NCBI GenBank assembly: GCA_002352425.1
Contig: DEIK01000009.1
Coordinates: forward strand, 42,421 to 58,834
Length of the DNA stretch: 16,414 nt
Reading direction: 5' to 3'
Origin: Rhodobacteraceae bacterium UBA2776
Lineage (GTDB): Bacteria; Pseudomonadota; Alphaproteobacteria; Rhodobacterales; Rhodobacteraceae
The stretch's first letter is position 1. The number at the start of each line of letters is the position of its first letter. Made by a program: the position numbers and the translations under genes. The notes below the pieces were generated by a model. The model did no database searches, was not told the origin of the DNA, and saw nothing but the letters and a program-made list of their open reading frames with translations. Positions 6,741 to 14,353 of the stretch are shown here, piece after piece.

Positions 6741-7326
6741 ATATCGCCCCCGCTTGGTGGTTATGGTCAAAGAACCCCGCTTGGGTCGCGTCAAAACCCG
6801 TTTGGGCCGTGACATCGGCACCGTGCCTGCCACATGGTGGTTCCGCCATCAAGTCACCCGCCTTCTGCGTGAACTGACCGACCCACGTTGGGAACTGATC
6901 CTCGCCGTCTCCCCCGATGTTTCGGGTCTAACCAGCCGCGTTTGGCCAATGCATCTGCCACGTATCCCCCAACATCAGGGCGACTTGGGCGAACGCATGG
7001 CCCACCTGCTGGCCGCTCCTGATAAAGGCCCTGTTGTGCTGATCGGTAGCGATATCCCCGACGTTCGGCGACACCATATTGTCGATACTTTTGCAAAGTT
7101 GGGCGGGAATAGGGTCGTATTTGGTCCAGCAACGGACGGTGGTTTCTGGCTTGTTGGCCTAAAACGCACCACCCCCGTGCCGTGCAATATGTTCAGCAAA
7201 GTGCGCTGGTCCAGCGAGCATACGTTGGCAGACACTTTAGCGAACTTGCCCGACGACACACCTGCAATGGCCGCGACCCTGAATGATGTCGACACCCAAG
7301 CAGACCTTGCGCAGATTGGGCGATGA
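6724..7326 (+). CDS. DUF2064 / TIGR04282-type glycosyltransferase-like protein
   Basis: This 200-residue protein has a GT-A-like nucleotidyl/glycosyltransferase fold. The N-terminal nucleotide-binding segment VKEPRLGRVKTRLG is at 15-28, GSDIP (108-112) supplies the acidic metal-binding motif, and PATDGGFWLVGL is at 135-146. These are the hallmarks of DUF2064. Database names for the TIGR04282 family mention arsenosugar biosynthesis, but no arsenosugar gene lies nearby, so the substrate is unknown here. I chose GTG 6724, which overlaps dapE by 17 nt and leaves a normal beta strand (RPRLVVMV) before the first motif. Starting at ATG 6763 would cut that strand. The overlap suggests translational coupling with dapE. 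The gene ends 31 nt before rnr, which probably belongs to the same transcript. Confidence 0.85.
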   Translation: MTISPKYRPRLVVMVKEPRLGRVKTRLGRDIGTVPATWWFRHQVTRLLRELTDPRWELILAVSPDVSGLTSRVWPMHLPRIPQHQGDLGERMAHLLAAPDKGPVVLIGSDIPDVRRHHIVDTFAKLGGNRVVFGPATDGGFWLVGLKRTTPVPCNMFSKVRWSSEHTLADTLANLPDDTPAMAATLNDVDTQADLAQIGR

Positions 7327-7357
7327 CGCGGCGCGCAAGCCGTGTTAGATCATCGTT

Positions 7358-9619
7358 ATGAAAAAGATACCCACAAAGCAGGAAATCCTAACATGGATTT
7401 CCGATAACCCGACCCTTACCAGTAAACGCGACATCTCCCGTGCCTTTGGCATCAAGGGGGCCGCCAGGATTGACCTGAAACGCATCCTGAAAGAATTGGA
7501 AACCGAGGGGCATTTGCAAAAACGCAAAAAGACCTATCGTGATCCAGATAAACTGCCCCCCGTCAGCGTGCTTGAGGTGCTTGCGCCCGACACCGATGGC
7601 GACCTCTACGCCCGCCCGCTGGAATGGCATGGCGAAGCGGCCGAGCCGAAAATCCTGCTGGTCACCAAGACCACTGATCCGGCGCTGGGTGCGAATGAAC
7701 GTATTTTGGCCCGCCTGACCGAGGTCAAAGACGACGATCACCAATACGAGGGGCGTTTGATTCGCCGCATTGGCAGCAACCCGATACGGTTGCTGGGTGT
7801 GTTTCGTAAACACTCTGACGGAGGCCGTATCACGCCGATCGACAAAGGCAGTGACAAGGAATGGCAGGTCGCTGAGCGCGATATCAACGGCGCCAAGGAT
7901 GGTGAATTGGTCGAGGCTGAAAACAGCGGCCCCAAAAACCGTATGGGCTTGCCAAATGCGCGTATCGTCAACCGCTTGGGCGATCCATCGCAACCCAAAG
8001 CCGTGTCGCTGATCGCCATTCACCAACACGGTATCCCTGATCAGTTTCCCAATGCCGTGATTGCCGAAGCCGATGCCGCCAAACCTGCGCCCTTGGGTAA
8101 ACGCAAAGACCTGCGCGACATGCCACTGATCACGATTGATCCGTTCGATGCGCGCGACCACGACGATGCCTGCTATGCCCATGCCGATGAAGACCCGAAA
8201 AACAAGGGTGGTCATGTGGTTTGGGTAGCGATTGCCGATGTTGCGCATTACGTTACGGCGGGCTCTGAATTGGACCATGAGGCCCGCAAGCGCGGTAACT
8301 CCACATATTTTCCTGACCGTGTTGTGCCGATGTTGCCGGACCGCCTGTCGGGCGATCTTTGTTCCTTGCACGAAGGCGTCCCCCGTGCCTGTATCGCGGT
8401 GCGCATGGTGCTGGATTCGCACGGCCAGAAATTGCGTCATGAATTTGTGCGCGCAATCATGAAATCCGCAGCGTCATTGAACTATGTCGAAGTCCAAGAA
8501 GCCGTGGATGGCAAGCCCAACGAAAAGACAGAGCCGCTGTTGTCTACAGTGTTAGAGCCGCTTTACGCCGCCTATTACGCCTTGGTCACCGCGCGTCAAC
8601 ATCGCCAACCGTTGGAACTGGATTTGCCCGAGCGCAAGATCATTCTATCGGATGAGGGCAAAGTCACCGCCGTCGATTTTCGCGACCGTTTAGACGCCCA
8701 CAAAATGATTGAAGAATTTATGGTGCTGGCCAATGTCGCCGCCGCCGAGGAACTGGTCGCCAAGAAAACACCGCTGTTGTTTCGGGTCCATGAAGAACCC
8801 AGCCCCGAGAAGCTCGACGCCCTTCGCGAAACCGCGCAATCGGCCGGGTTGGTGCTGGCCAAAGGGCAGGTTTTGCAGACGCGACACCTGAACAATCTAC
8901 TCGATCAAGCCGAGGGCACCGAGTTTGACGAGCAAATAAACCTGTCAACTTTACGCTCGATGACGCAAGCCTACTACGGACAGGAAAATTTTGGCCACTT
9001 TGGCCTAGCGTTGAAAAACTACGCCCATTTCACATCACCAATCCGGCGATATTCTGACCTGATCGTTCACCGTGCATTGGTGTCGGCAAACAACTGGGGT
9101 GACGACGGGCTTTCGCCCCAAGAGATCGGAAATCTCGAGGCCACTGCCAAGCATATTTCAGACACCGAGCGCCGCTCGATGATGGCCGAACGCGACACCA
9201 CAGACCGCTATCTGGCGGCCTATCTGTCTGAACGTATTGGCGCTGAATTTCCGGCCCGCATCGCAGGCATTGCCAAATTTGGCGTCTTTGCGCGGTTGAA
9301 CGAAACGGGGGCGGATGGGTTGATTCCGGTGCGCAGTTTGGGCCGTGAGTATTTCCAGTACGATGCTGACAATCAGACCCTAACTGGGGCCGAAACCGGC
9401 ATAACGCTGGGTCTGGGTGTGCCCGTGACTGTGCGCCTAAGCGAGGCTGTCGCGGTTACGGGAGGGTTGATTTTGGAACTGCTGACGGTGGATGGCAAAG
9501 CCATGCCCAAAAGCAGCGGCGGCGGCCGTGGCGGGCGCGGGTCACCACGGCGCAAGGTCAACAAGTCCCGCAAAAAGGCGGCCAAGACCAAGCGCAAAGT
9601 TTCCCGCACCCGTAGCTGA
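7358..9619 (+). CDS. rnr: ribonuclease R
   Basis: RNase R is a processive 3'-to-5' exoribonuclease that degrades structured RNA. The 753 residues show an N-terminal winged-helix region (about 1-60), a cold-shock-like region (about 65-240), the RNB catalytic domain (about 250-590) and an S1 domain (about 632-715, starting FPARIAGIAKFGVFARL). The Mg2+-binding aspartates lie in ITIDPFDARDHDDA: Asp261, Asp267, Asp269 and Asp270, matching the four catalytic Asp of E. coli RNase II/R. The usual Phe before the last two Asp is His here. FTSPIRRYSDL is the RNB signature. The C-terminal tail after about 718 is Gly/Arg/Lys-rich, fitting RNA binding. ATG 7358 is the only reasonable start because TAG lies 12 nt upstream in frame. 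The ribosome-binding site is weak. Confidence 0.96.
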   Translation: MKKIPTKQEILTWISDNPTLTSKRDISRAFGIKGAARIDLKRILKELETEGHLQKRKKTYRDPDKLPPVSVLEVLAPDTDGDLYARPLEWHGEAAEPKILLVTKTTDPALGANERILARLTEVKDDDHQYEGRLIRRIGSNPIRLLGVFRKHSDGGRITPIDKGSDKEWQVAERDINGAKDGELVEAENSGPKNRMGLPNARIVNRLGDPSQPKAVSLIAIHQHGIPDQFPNAVIAEADAAKPAPLGKRKDLRDMPLITIDPFDARDHDDACYAHADEDPKNKGGHVVWVAIADVAHYVTAGSELDHEARKRGNSTYFPDRVVPMLPDRLSGDLCSLHEGVPRACIAVRMVLDSHGQKLRHEFVRAIMKSAASLNYVEVQEAVDGKPNEKTEPLLSTVLEPLYAAYYALVTARQHRQPLELDLPERKIILSDEGKVTAVDFRDRLDAHKMIEEFMVLANVAAAEELVAKKTPLLFRVHEEPSPEKLDALRETAQSAGLVLAKGQVLQTRHLNNLLDQAEGTEFDEQINLSTLRSMTQAYYGQENFGHFGLALKNYAHFTSPIRRYSDLIVHRALVSANNWGDDGLSPQEIGNLEATAKHISDTERRSMMAERDTTDRYLAAYLSERIGAEFPARIAGIAKFGVFARLNETGADGLIPVRSLGREYFQYDADNQTLTGAETGITLGLGVPVTVRLSEAVAVTGGLILELLTVDGKAMPKSSGGGRGGRGSPRRKVNKSRKKAAKTKRKVSRTRS

Positions 9620-10318
9620 CTAAGGCATGTGGTAAAGGGCGGCGCGCATACGGGCAATGTAGTCCGTCAGCACTTTGTCCTCTTTGACCAGATTGCTGAC
9701 CTCGGTTGATAGCGGGATCGATTCAAGGCCGGAAAGCACTGGACAAACGCTGGCATCAGCTGCCGTGGGCGCATCGCCAAACAGGTAGGGTTTGTCGCCC
9801 AGTTGCAACTTGATTGCTGCAAGGTCTTTTGCAACCCGTGTCGCGCGCTCAGCCTCTGAAAAGCGACCAATGCCTTGAGCGTATAGACCGGCGCGCAGGT
9901 TCTTACGGATTTTGTTGGTGATAATCCCGCGCATTGGTTTTGGGATCATGTCGAAAAACGTATCGCGCAAGATGGGCCACATATCATCGCGCATCCAACG
10001 GTCCGCAACCAAATGGAAATACAGGTGTTCCTCGGCCATACGGATAAACCCTTGCGAGGCTGCGCGTTCCGAATCGGATAGACCTTTGTCAAAATCGGCG
10101 CCTTTTTGTTCCAAATAAGCGCGGATGTTTTCGCTGTCGGGGATTAGTTCCTTACCAACCTTCAACACGGGTAGTTTGGCCTTGGGCATTTTGCGCACAT
10201 CAGCAAGGCTGCTTTTCCAATCCTGCCCGGACATGTTCAAAAGGCAAATTGCCTTTAGGCAAAATGGGCTGCCACCTGGTTGGTTAAAGTGGCTATCGAA
10301 AGTAAGTAGATTCAGCAT
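9620..10318 (-). CDS. glutathione S-transferase family protein, Fax/metaxin-like
   Basis: This 232-residue protein has a thioredoxin-like N-terminal half and an all-helical C-terminal half. The N-terminal domain shows SPFCLKA (17-23) at the position of the GST active-site loop, PKAKLPVL (45-52) with the cis-Pro, and PDSENIRAYL (60-69), the glutathione gamma-glutamyl-contact motif. The C-terminal domain has FGDAPTAADASV. The pattern resembles failed-axon-connections/metaxin-like GSTs rather than classical detoxifying classes. The substrate is unknown. ATG 10318 follows AGGAG at a 7-nt spacing. It diverges from a WYL-type regulator gene 77 bp away, which may control it. Its stop codon directly abuts the rnr stop (TGACTA), so the two genes converge with no intergenic base. 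Confidence 0.87.
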   Translation of the reverse strand: MLNLLTFDSHFNQPGGSPFCLKAICLLNMSGQDWKSSLADVRKMPKAKLPVLKVGKELIPDSENIRAYLEQKGADFDKGLSDSERAASQGFIRMAEEHLYFHLVADRWMRDDMWPILRDTFFDMIPKPMRGIITNKIRKNLRAGLYAQGIGRFSEAERATRVAKDLAAIKLQLGDKPYLFGDAPTAADASVCPVLSGLESIPLSTEVSNLVKEDKVLTDYIARMRAALYHMP

Positions 10319-10347
10319 TCATTTTCTCCTGTTCATACGGTCACTAT

Positions 10348-10357
10348 ATACATGTAT
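10348..10357. promoter_or_regulatory. candidate operator between the GST and WYL-regulator genes
   Basis: ATACATGTAT is a perfect 10-bp palindrome near the middle of the 77-bp divergent region. It is flanked by a looser pair, CATACGGTCA (10334-10343) and TGTCAGTATG (10370-10379), which are inverted copies matching at most positions. On the minus strand a perfect TTGACA (10365-10360) sits just upstream of the palindrome, so a bound protein would probably cover the GST promoter. No well-spaced -10 element follows. Autoregulation by the neighbouring regulator is the simplest reading but is inferred. Confidence 0.4.
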
Positions 10358-10395
10358 GCTGTCAATTTTTGTCAGTATGATGTAAGGATCGCGAC

Positions 10396-11079
10396 ATGAC
10401 CCGTACTGATCGCCTTTTCAGGCTGCTGCAAGCCTTGCGTGATTTGCCCAACCCCGTGACAGCGGCGTGTTTGGCAGAAGAAACCCGTGTCTCAACCCGT
10501 TCGATTTATCGTGACATCGAAACCCTGCGCGGTGTCGGCGCGATGATAGATGGCACGGCAGGGTTTGGGTATGTGTTAACAGAGGACGCCGCGCTACCGC
10601 CATTGTCGTTCGACATCGACGAGATCGAAGCGCTGGTATTGGGCCTTCGTGAAGTCGCTGAAATTGGCGACCCCGACTTGGTCGTGGCTGCCAAAACTGC
10701 TCTAAGCAAGCTGCAAGCCCGCCTGCCTGAGCGCCAAGCGCAGCGGTTGAAGCACGCGGTTTTGTCAGCCAAACGGTTCGCCGAATTACCAAAACCAACG
10801 GTCGATGTGTCGTCTCTGCGCCGCGCGTGTTGGGACGAAATTGAAGTCGCGTTTGCCTATTCGGATGCGCAGGGCGTATGCACCCAACGCACAGTCAAAC
10901 CTCTGGGGATTACGTTCATGGACCGTTCAAATTGCTTGCTGGCATTTTGTACACTACGGCGCGATTTTCGCGCATTTCGTCTGGACCGGATGCAAGATTT
11001 GCAGGTGACGAAATCCTCCTTTCGCCCCCACCGCGTGTCGTTGCTGCGGGATGCAAAAGCACATTTTCTGGCGACCTAA
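10396..11079 (+). CDS. YafY-type transcriptional regulator, HTH plus WYL-like domain
   Basis: This is a 227-residue DNA-binding regulator. The N-terminal helix-turn-helix (about 5-58) contains TRVSTRSIYRDIETLRGVG, typical of the HTH_11/DeoR-like fold, and is followed by a GYVL wing. A helical linker spans about 65-135. The C-terminal WYL-like domain (about 141-215) keeps the beta strands and the FRAFRLDRM block that forms the ligand pocket. The residues normally reading Trp-Tyr-Leu are Asn179-Cys180-Leu181, so the ligand may differ from typical WYL proteins or the site may be altered. The ATG is preceded by AAGGA at an 8-nt spacing. It diverges from the GST-like gene and probably controls it, itself, or both. 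It ends 11 nt from the convergent gshA stop. Confidence 0.88.
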   Translation: MTRTDRLFRLLQALRDLPNPVTAACLAEETRVSTRSIYRDIETLRGVGAMIDGTAGFGYVLTEDAALPPLSFDIDEIEALVLGLREVAEIGDPDLVVAAKTALSKLQARLPERQAQRLKHAVLSAKRFAELPKPTVDVSSLRRACWDEIEVAFAYSDAQGVCTQRTVKPLGITFMDRSNCLLAFCTLRRDFRAFRLDRMQDLQVTKSSFRPHRVSLLRDAKAHFLAT

Positions 11080-11090
11080 ATGGCGAAATA

Positions 11091-12461
11091 TCAGTAGTTG
11101 TATTCACCGTAAATCTTGGACAAATCACCGGCCCATTCGCCGTTGTATTTATCCAGCAACTCATCCGCGGGCACCTTGCCGGTTTCGACACTATCGATCA
11201 ACGCGTTAAGAAAATGGCGCTCGTCCAACACCATGCCACCAGCGCCGGGTTTGGCGCGGGCCTTGAGGCCAGCCTCGGAGATTTCCAATACCTGATGGGC
11301 CAGATCGCGCATTTTGACACCGCCGACTTCGGCCTGAAGCGCATCAACTGACGCGGCCACACGCCATTCTTCACGGGTTTCTGCGTCCCAATCTTTGCAA
11401 AGGTCCCATGCAGCATCCAAGGCGTTTTGATCATACATCAGCCCCGTCCAGAAGGCGGGCAGCGCGCAGAGGCGACGCCACGGGCCACCATCGGCGCCGC
11501 GCATTTCCATATATTGTTTTATGCGCGCCTCGGGAAAAGCGGTTGTCAAATGATCGGCCCAATCAGAAAGGGTAGGTTTTTCACCGGGCAGCGCGGGCAA
11601 TTCACCTTTTAGGAAATCGCGAAACGACATGCCAAGCGCGTTGATGTAAACCCCGTCGCGATAGACAAAATACATCGGCACATCCAGCGCGTATTCGGCG
11701 TAGCGCTCAAACCCCATACCGTCTTCAAACACGAAGGGCAGCATGCCGGTGCGCGACGAATCCAGGTCGCGCCAAATCCGCGAACGCCAGCTTTTGTGGC
11801 CATTCACCTTGCCCTCAAAAAACGGCGAATTGGCGAACAGCGCAGTTGCCACCGGTTGCAGCGCCAAAGCCACGCGGAACTTTTGTACCATGTCGGCCTC
11901 AGAGCCGAAATCAAGGTTCACCTGAACCGTGCAGGTGCGATACATCATCTGTTTGCCGTGGGTGCCGACCTTGTCCATGTAGTCGGTCATCAATTTGTAT
12001 CGCCCTTTGGGCATCACGGGCATTTCGTCGTGGGTCCAGATCGGGGCGGCGCCAAGGCCGATAAACCGCACACCCGCGCCGTCAGCCACGGATTGGACCT
12101 CGCGAAGGTGGGTGTTCACCTCGTCACAGGTTTCATGGATCGATGTCAGCGGCGCGCCGGATAGCTCCAGTTGTCCGCCGGGTTCAAGCGAGATGTTCGC
12201 GCCGTTTTTTTCCAACCCGATGATGTTGCCGGCTTCTAAAACGGGGGTCCAGTTGAACTGGTCACGCAACGCTTCTAGCACTGATTTGATCGAATGCGCG
12301 CCCTCGTAGGGCAGCGGTTTTTGAGTGTCTTTGCAGTAGCCGAATTTCTCGTGCTCGGTGCCGATGCGCCAATCATCTTTGGGTTTGCAACCATCCGCTA
12401 AAAACTGGGCCAGTTGGGAATAATCTTCGATAAGGCCGCCGCCGGATTGAGGAATGGACAT
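11091..12461 (-). CDS. gshA: glutamate-cysteine ligase, plant/proteobacterial type
   Basis: GshA joins L-glutamate and L-cysteine with ATP to gamma-glutamylcysteine, the first step of glutathione synthesis. At 456 residues it has the length of the alphaproteobacterial/plant class rather than the E. coli class. Visible motifs are IGTEHEKFGY (33-42, ATP/Mg2+ site), ISLEPGGQLELSG (substrate/Mg2+ site), MYRTCTVQVNLDF, FANSPFFEGK, SRIWRDLDSSRTGM and YMEMRGADGGP. The C-terminus is KYNGEWAGDLSKIYGEY. The ATG start at 12461 follows a modest purine run (GAGAGAA). A perfect TTGACA lies in the 63-nt gap upstream, so it may have its own promoter in addition to readthrough from the rsmE operon. It converges with the WYL-regulator gene at a distance of 11 nt. 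Confidence 0.95.
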   Translation of the reverse strand: MSIPQSGGGLIEDYSQLAQFLADGCKPKDDWRIGTEHEKFGYCKDTQKPLPYEGAHSIKSVLEALRDQFNWTPVLEAGNIIGLEKNGANISLEPGGQLELSGAPLTSIHETCDEVNTHLREVQSVADGAGVRFIGLGAAPIWTHDEMPVMPKGRYKLMTDYMDKVGTHGKQMMYRTCTVQVNLDFGSEADMVQKFRVALALQPVATALFANSPFFEGKVNGHKSWRSRIWRDLDSSRTGMLPFVFEDGMGFERYAEYALDVPMYFVYRDGVYINALGMSFRDFLKGELPALPGEKPTLSDWADHLTTAFPEARIKQYMEMRGADGGPWRRLCALPAFWTGLMYDQNALDAAWDLCKDWDAETREEWRVAASVDALQAEVGGVKMRDLAHQVLEISEAGLKARAKPGAGGMVLDERHFLNALIDSVETGKVPADELLDKYNGEWAGDLSKIYGEYNY

Positions 12462-12499
12462 GTCTGGTTCTCTCTGTGTTCACTGTGGCTTTGAATTCA

Positions 12500-12528
12500 G
12501 AGTTGGGCACAAAAGCAAGCGTTGTCAA
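12500..12528 (-). promoter_or_regulatory. possible gshA promoter
   Basis: Reading on the minus strand, TTGACA at 12528-12523 is a perfect -35 element and overlaps the stop codon of the preceding membrane-protein gene. The -10 region 17-18 bp downstream (CAACTC/AACTCT, about 12505-12500) is a poor match, so only the -35 half is supported. Confidence 0.35.
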
Positions 12529-13043
12529 TGCAACCTGTCTGGTTCTTTTTGCCAGATCACAACGGGGTGATCAGATTGGGTTTTTAGGGCGCTCAACATG
12601 CGTTGGGTTTCAAACCCGTTTAACACGCCAAAAACATCAAATAATAGCTCAGCATGTTCTGCATCCGTTGGGATGAATAGCTGCCGTCGCCCCGGTTCCG
12701 TTAAAACCCAGCGATGTGCACCGCTTTCAAAAGGGGCCAATTCCACCAAGGTTAGAGCCTCAATTGAAACGGACCCACCCTCAACGGGGCCAAAATAAAT
12801 CACTTCGCGTTCGTCCACATGAACCACGCCCGCCCCGCCATCACCGGTGCGAAAACGCGCGCGCTGAATGCCGGTGAAAACGGTGACGGCCCCCAACATG
12901 ATAAGAAACCAGCCAAAACCAGCGATCACCCCAAGCGATGTGGCCGCCAGCCAACCGCCCCACATCAAAACCGCCACCCCGAGTAAAACTTCGCGCCAGC
13001 GCCAAAGCAGCGCCCGTGTTTGCGGTCTGACAAAGTTATGCAT
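12525..13043 (-). CDS. predicted two-span membrane protein between rsmE and gshA
   Basis: This is a 172-residue protein that I do not recognise by family name. Residues 17-36 (REVLLGVAVLMWGGWLAATS) and 38-58 (VIAGFGWFLIMLGAVTVFTG) are predicted membrane helices. The remaining C-terminal part is a soluble domain of alternating strands (VHVDEREVIYFGPVEGGSVS, HRWVLTEPGRRQLFIP) ending in a helix. I chose ATG 13043. It overlaps the stop codon of the upstream gene by 8 nt (ATGCATAA), which suggests translational coupling. Longer in-frame starts would run far into that upstream gene. The placement before gshA is organisational and does not by itself indicate a role in glutathione metabolism. Confidence 0.82.
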   Translation of the reverse strand: MHNFVRPQTRALLWRWREVLLGVAVLMWGGWLAATSLGVIAGFGWFLIMLGAVTVFTGIQRARFRTGDGGAGVVHVDEREVIYFGPVEGGSVSIEALTLVELAPFESGAHRWVLTEPGRRQLFIPTDAEHAELLFDVFGVLNGFETQRMLSALKTQSDHPVVIWQKEPDRLH

Positions 13044-13617
13044 TTTTACTCTTTTCCCAGACATGGAAAAAAGCGTGATCAACTGTTGCCGCCGCCGTGA
13101 TTGTTTTTTCGATGTCTGCGCCGACAAACCACTTCAGAGCGGGGAAAATACCCTCGCCCATCGCGACCGGCCCCGCCATGCGCACGGGGCGCGCCGATTG
13201 CAGGTCGAAAACCCAATATAGGTCTTCGTCAAACGGGGCATCGCCTGTGGTTTCTATTTCGATTTTCAGCACATTTTTTAACGCGAAATGGCGTTCGCTT
13301 TCCGGTTCGTAAAATGAAATGTCCGGGCCGTTGTAGCGAGGGGGATTGGCAAATTCTTCTTTCAACGCCGCCAATTCCAGCGCTCGTTTTTTGCCGGAAT
13401 TTTTATCCAGCCCCCAATAAACCCGCACATAAAAAAAGCCGCCAGCGGCAATGATCGCCGCGACCCACCAAAGCGCTGTTCCGGAATAATATTTATCGAC
13501 CCATAGCAAAAAGAGACCGTATGCAGATAACCCGCCAATATAAATCGCAGCTCGCTTTACGTCTTTTTTATAGAGCTTCAATACTTTTTTCGTCAGCTCC
13601 CAGTCCTTTGGCGTCAT
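13036..13617 (-). CDS. predicted two-span membrane protein downstream of rsmE
   Basis: This is a 193-residue protein of unknown function. A charged N-terminal amphipathic segment (MTPKDWELTKKVLKLYKKDV) is followed by two hydrophobic helices at about 22-41 and 48-66, and then a cytoplasm- or periplasm-exposed domain of about 120 residues. That domain contains YNGPDISFYEPESER and YWVFDLQSARPVRMAGPVA. I chose ATG 13617 because it forms an ATGA overlap with the rsmE stop. An upstream in-frame ATG at 13644 would overlap rsmE by 31 nt. Together with the next gene it forms an overlapping membrane-protein pair, so the two products might act together. That is inference only. Confidence 0.82.
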   Translation of the reverse strand: MTPKDWELTKKVLKLYKKDVKRAAIYIGGLSAYGLFLLWVDKYYSGTALWWVAAIIAAGGFFYVRVYWGLDKNSGKKRALELAALKEEFANPPRYNGPDISFYEPESERHFALKNVLKIEIETTGDAPFDEDLYWVFDLQSARPVRMAGPVAMGEGIFPALKWFVGADIEKTITAAATVDHAFFHVWEKSKNA

Positions 13618-14342
13618 CCCCAATCTCCCAACGTGGATTGCCACAGCGTTAGAGCCGCAACCGCTGCTGTATCGGCGCGCAAAATGCGGGGGCCGAGGCT
13701 GATTTTTGTGACAAAGGGCAGGGCGGATAATTTGGCACGTTCCTCGACACTAAAGCCGCCCTCGGGACCGATTAGAATTGCCCATTTTTGGGTATCGGAA
13801 TGCTCCAATAGGGCTTCTTTTGCGCCGATTAGAGCCTCATCACAGAAAATCAACTGACGGTCCGCGGGCCAATCGGCCAGCACCACGTCCAGTTTACGAA
13901 TGTCAGTAACTTTAGGCACATAAGTGCCACCGCATTGCTCGGCAGCCTCAAGCGCATGGGCTTGTAGCCGGTCCTGACGGATGCGATCGGAGTTGGTGTA
14001 ACGGGTCTGCACTGGCATGATCTGCGCTGCGCCCATTTCGGCGGCTTTTTCCACGATGAAGTCTGTGCGCGCCTTTTTGATCGGGGCAAACAACAGCCAC
14101 AAATCGGGCGGCATTTGCAAAAGGCGCGTTTGTTTAAGGCAGGTCAACACGCCTTTGCGTTTGGCGGCTTGGGTCACTTCGGCCAGATACTCGCCATCCA
14201 CCCCGTTGAACAACAGCACGCGCGCGCCGATTTTCAGACGCATAACCCCAAAAAGGTAGTGCGCCTGATCTTGGGTCAAAGGAATGGTTTGCCCATCGCC
14301 CAATGCCTGCGTTACACAGAGCCTGATTTTTGCATCATTCAT
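13614..14342 (-). CDS. rsmE: 16S rRNA (uracil-1498-N3)-methyltransferase
   Basis: RsmE methylates U1498 of 16S rRNA in the assembled 30S subunit using S-adenosylmethionine. The 242 residues match the family length. An N-terminal PUA-like region (HYLFGVMRLKIGARVLLFNG) is followed by the SPOUT domain, with FAPIKKARTDFIVEKAAEMG, RYTNSDR and EAAEQCGG. The knotted cofactor-binding end is ILIGPEGGFSVEE, then ISLGPRILRADTAAVAAL. I chose ATG 14342 (MNDAKIRLCV). The frame stays open further upstream but would run into ubiA, and that extension has no domain match. It heads a minus-strand operon of rsmE, two membrane-protein genes and probably gshA. It diverges from ubiA with only 11 nt between the two start codons. 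Confidence 0.95.
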   Translation of the reverse strand: MNDAKIRLCVTQALGDGQTIPLTQDQAHYLFGVMRLKIGARVLLFNGVDGEYLAEVTQAAKRKGVLTCLKQTRLLQMPPDLWLLFAPIKKARTDFIVEKAAEMGAAQIMPVQTRYTNSDRIRQDRLQAHALEAAEQCGGTYVPKVTDIRKLDVVLADWPADRQLIFCDEALIGAKEALLEHSDTQKWAILIGPEGGFSVEERAKLSALPFVTKISLGPRILRADTAAVAALTLWQSTLGDWG

Positions 14343-14353
14343 GGACGAAACAT

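Noticed and set aside
7388..8440. Minus-strand open frame of 350 codons inside rnr
   Set aside because: It lies entirely opposite the RNase R coding sequence, whose motifs are intact; the long frame is a codon-bias shadow.
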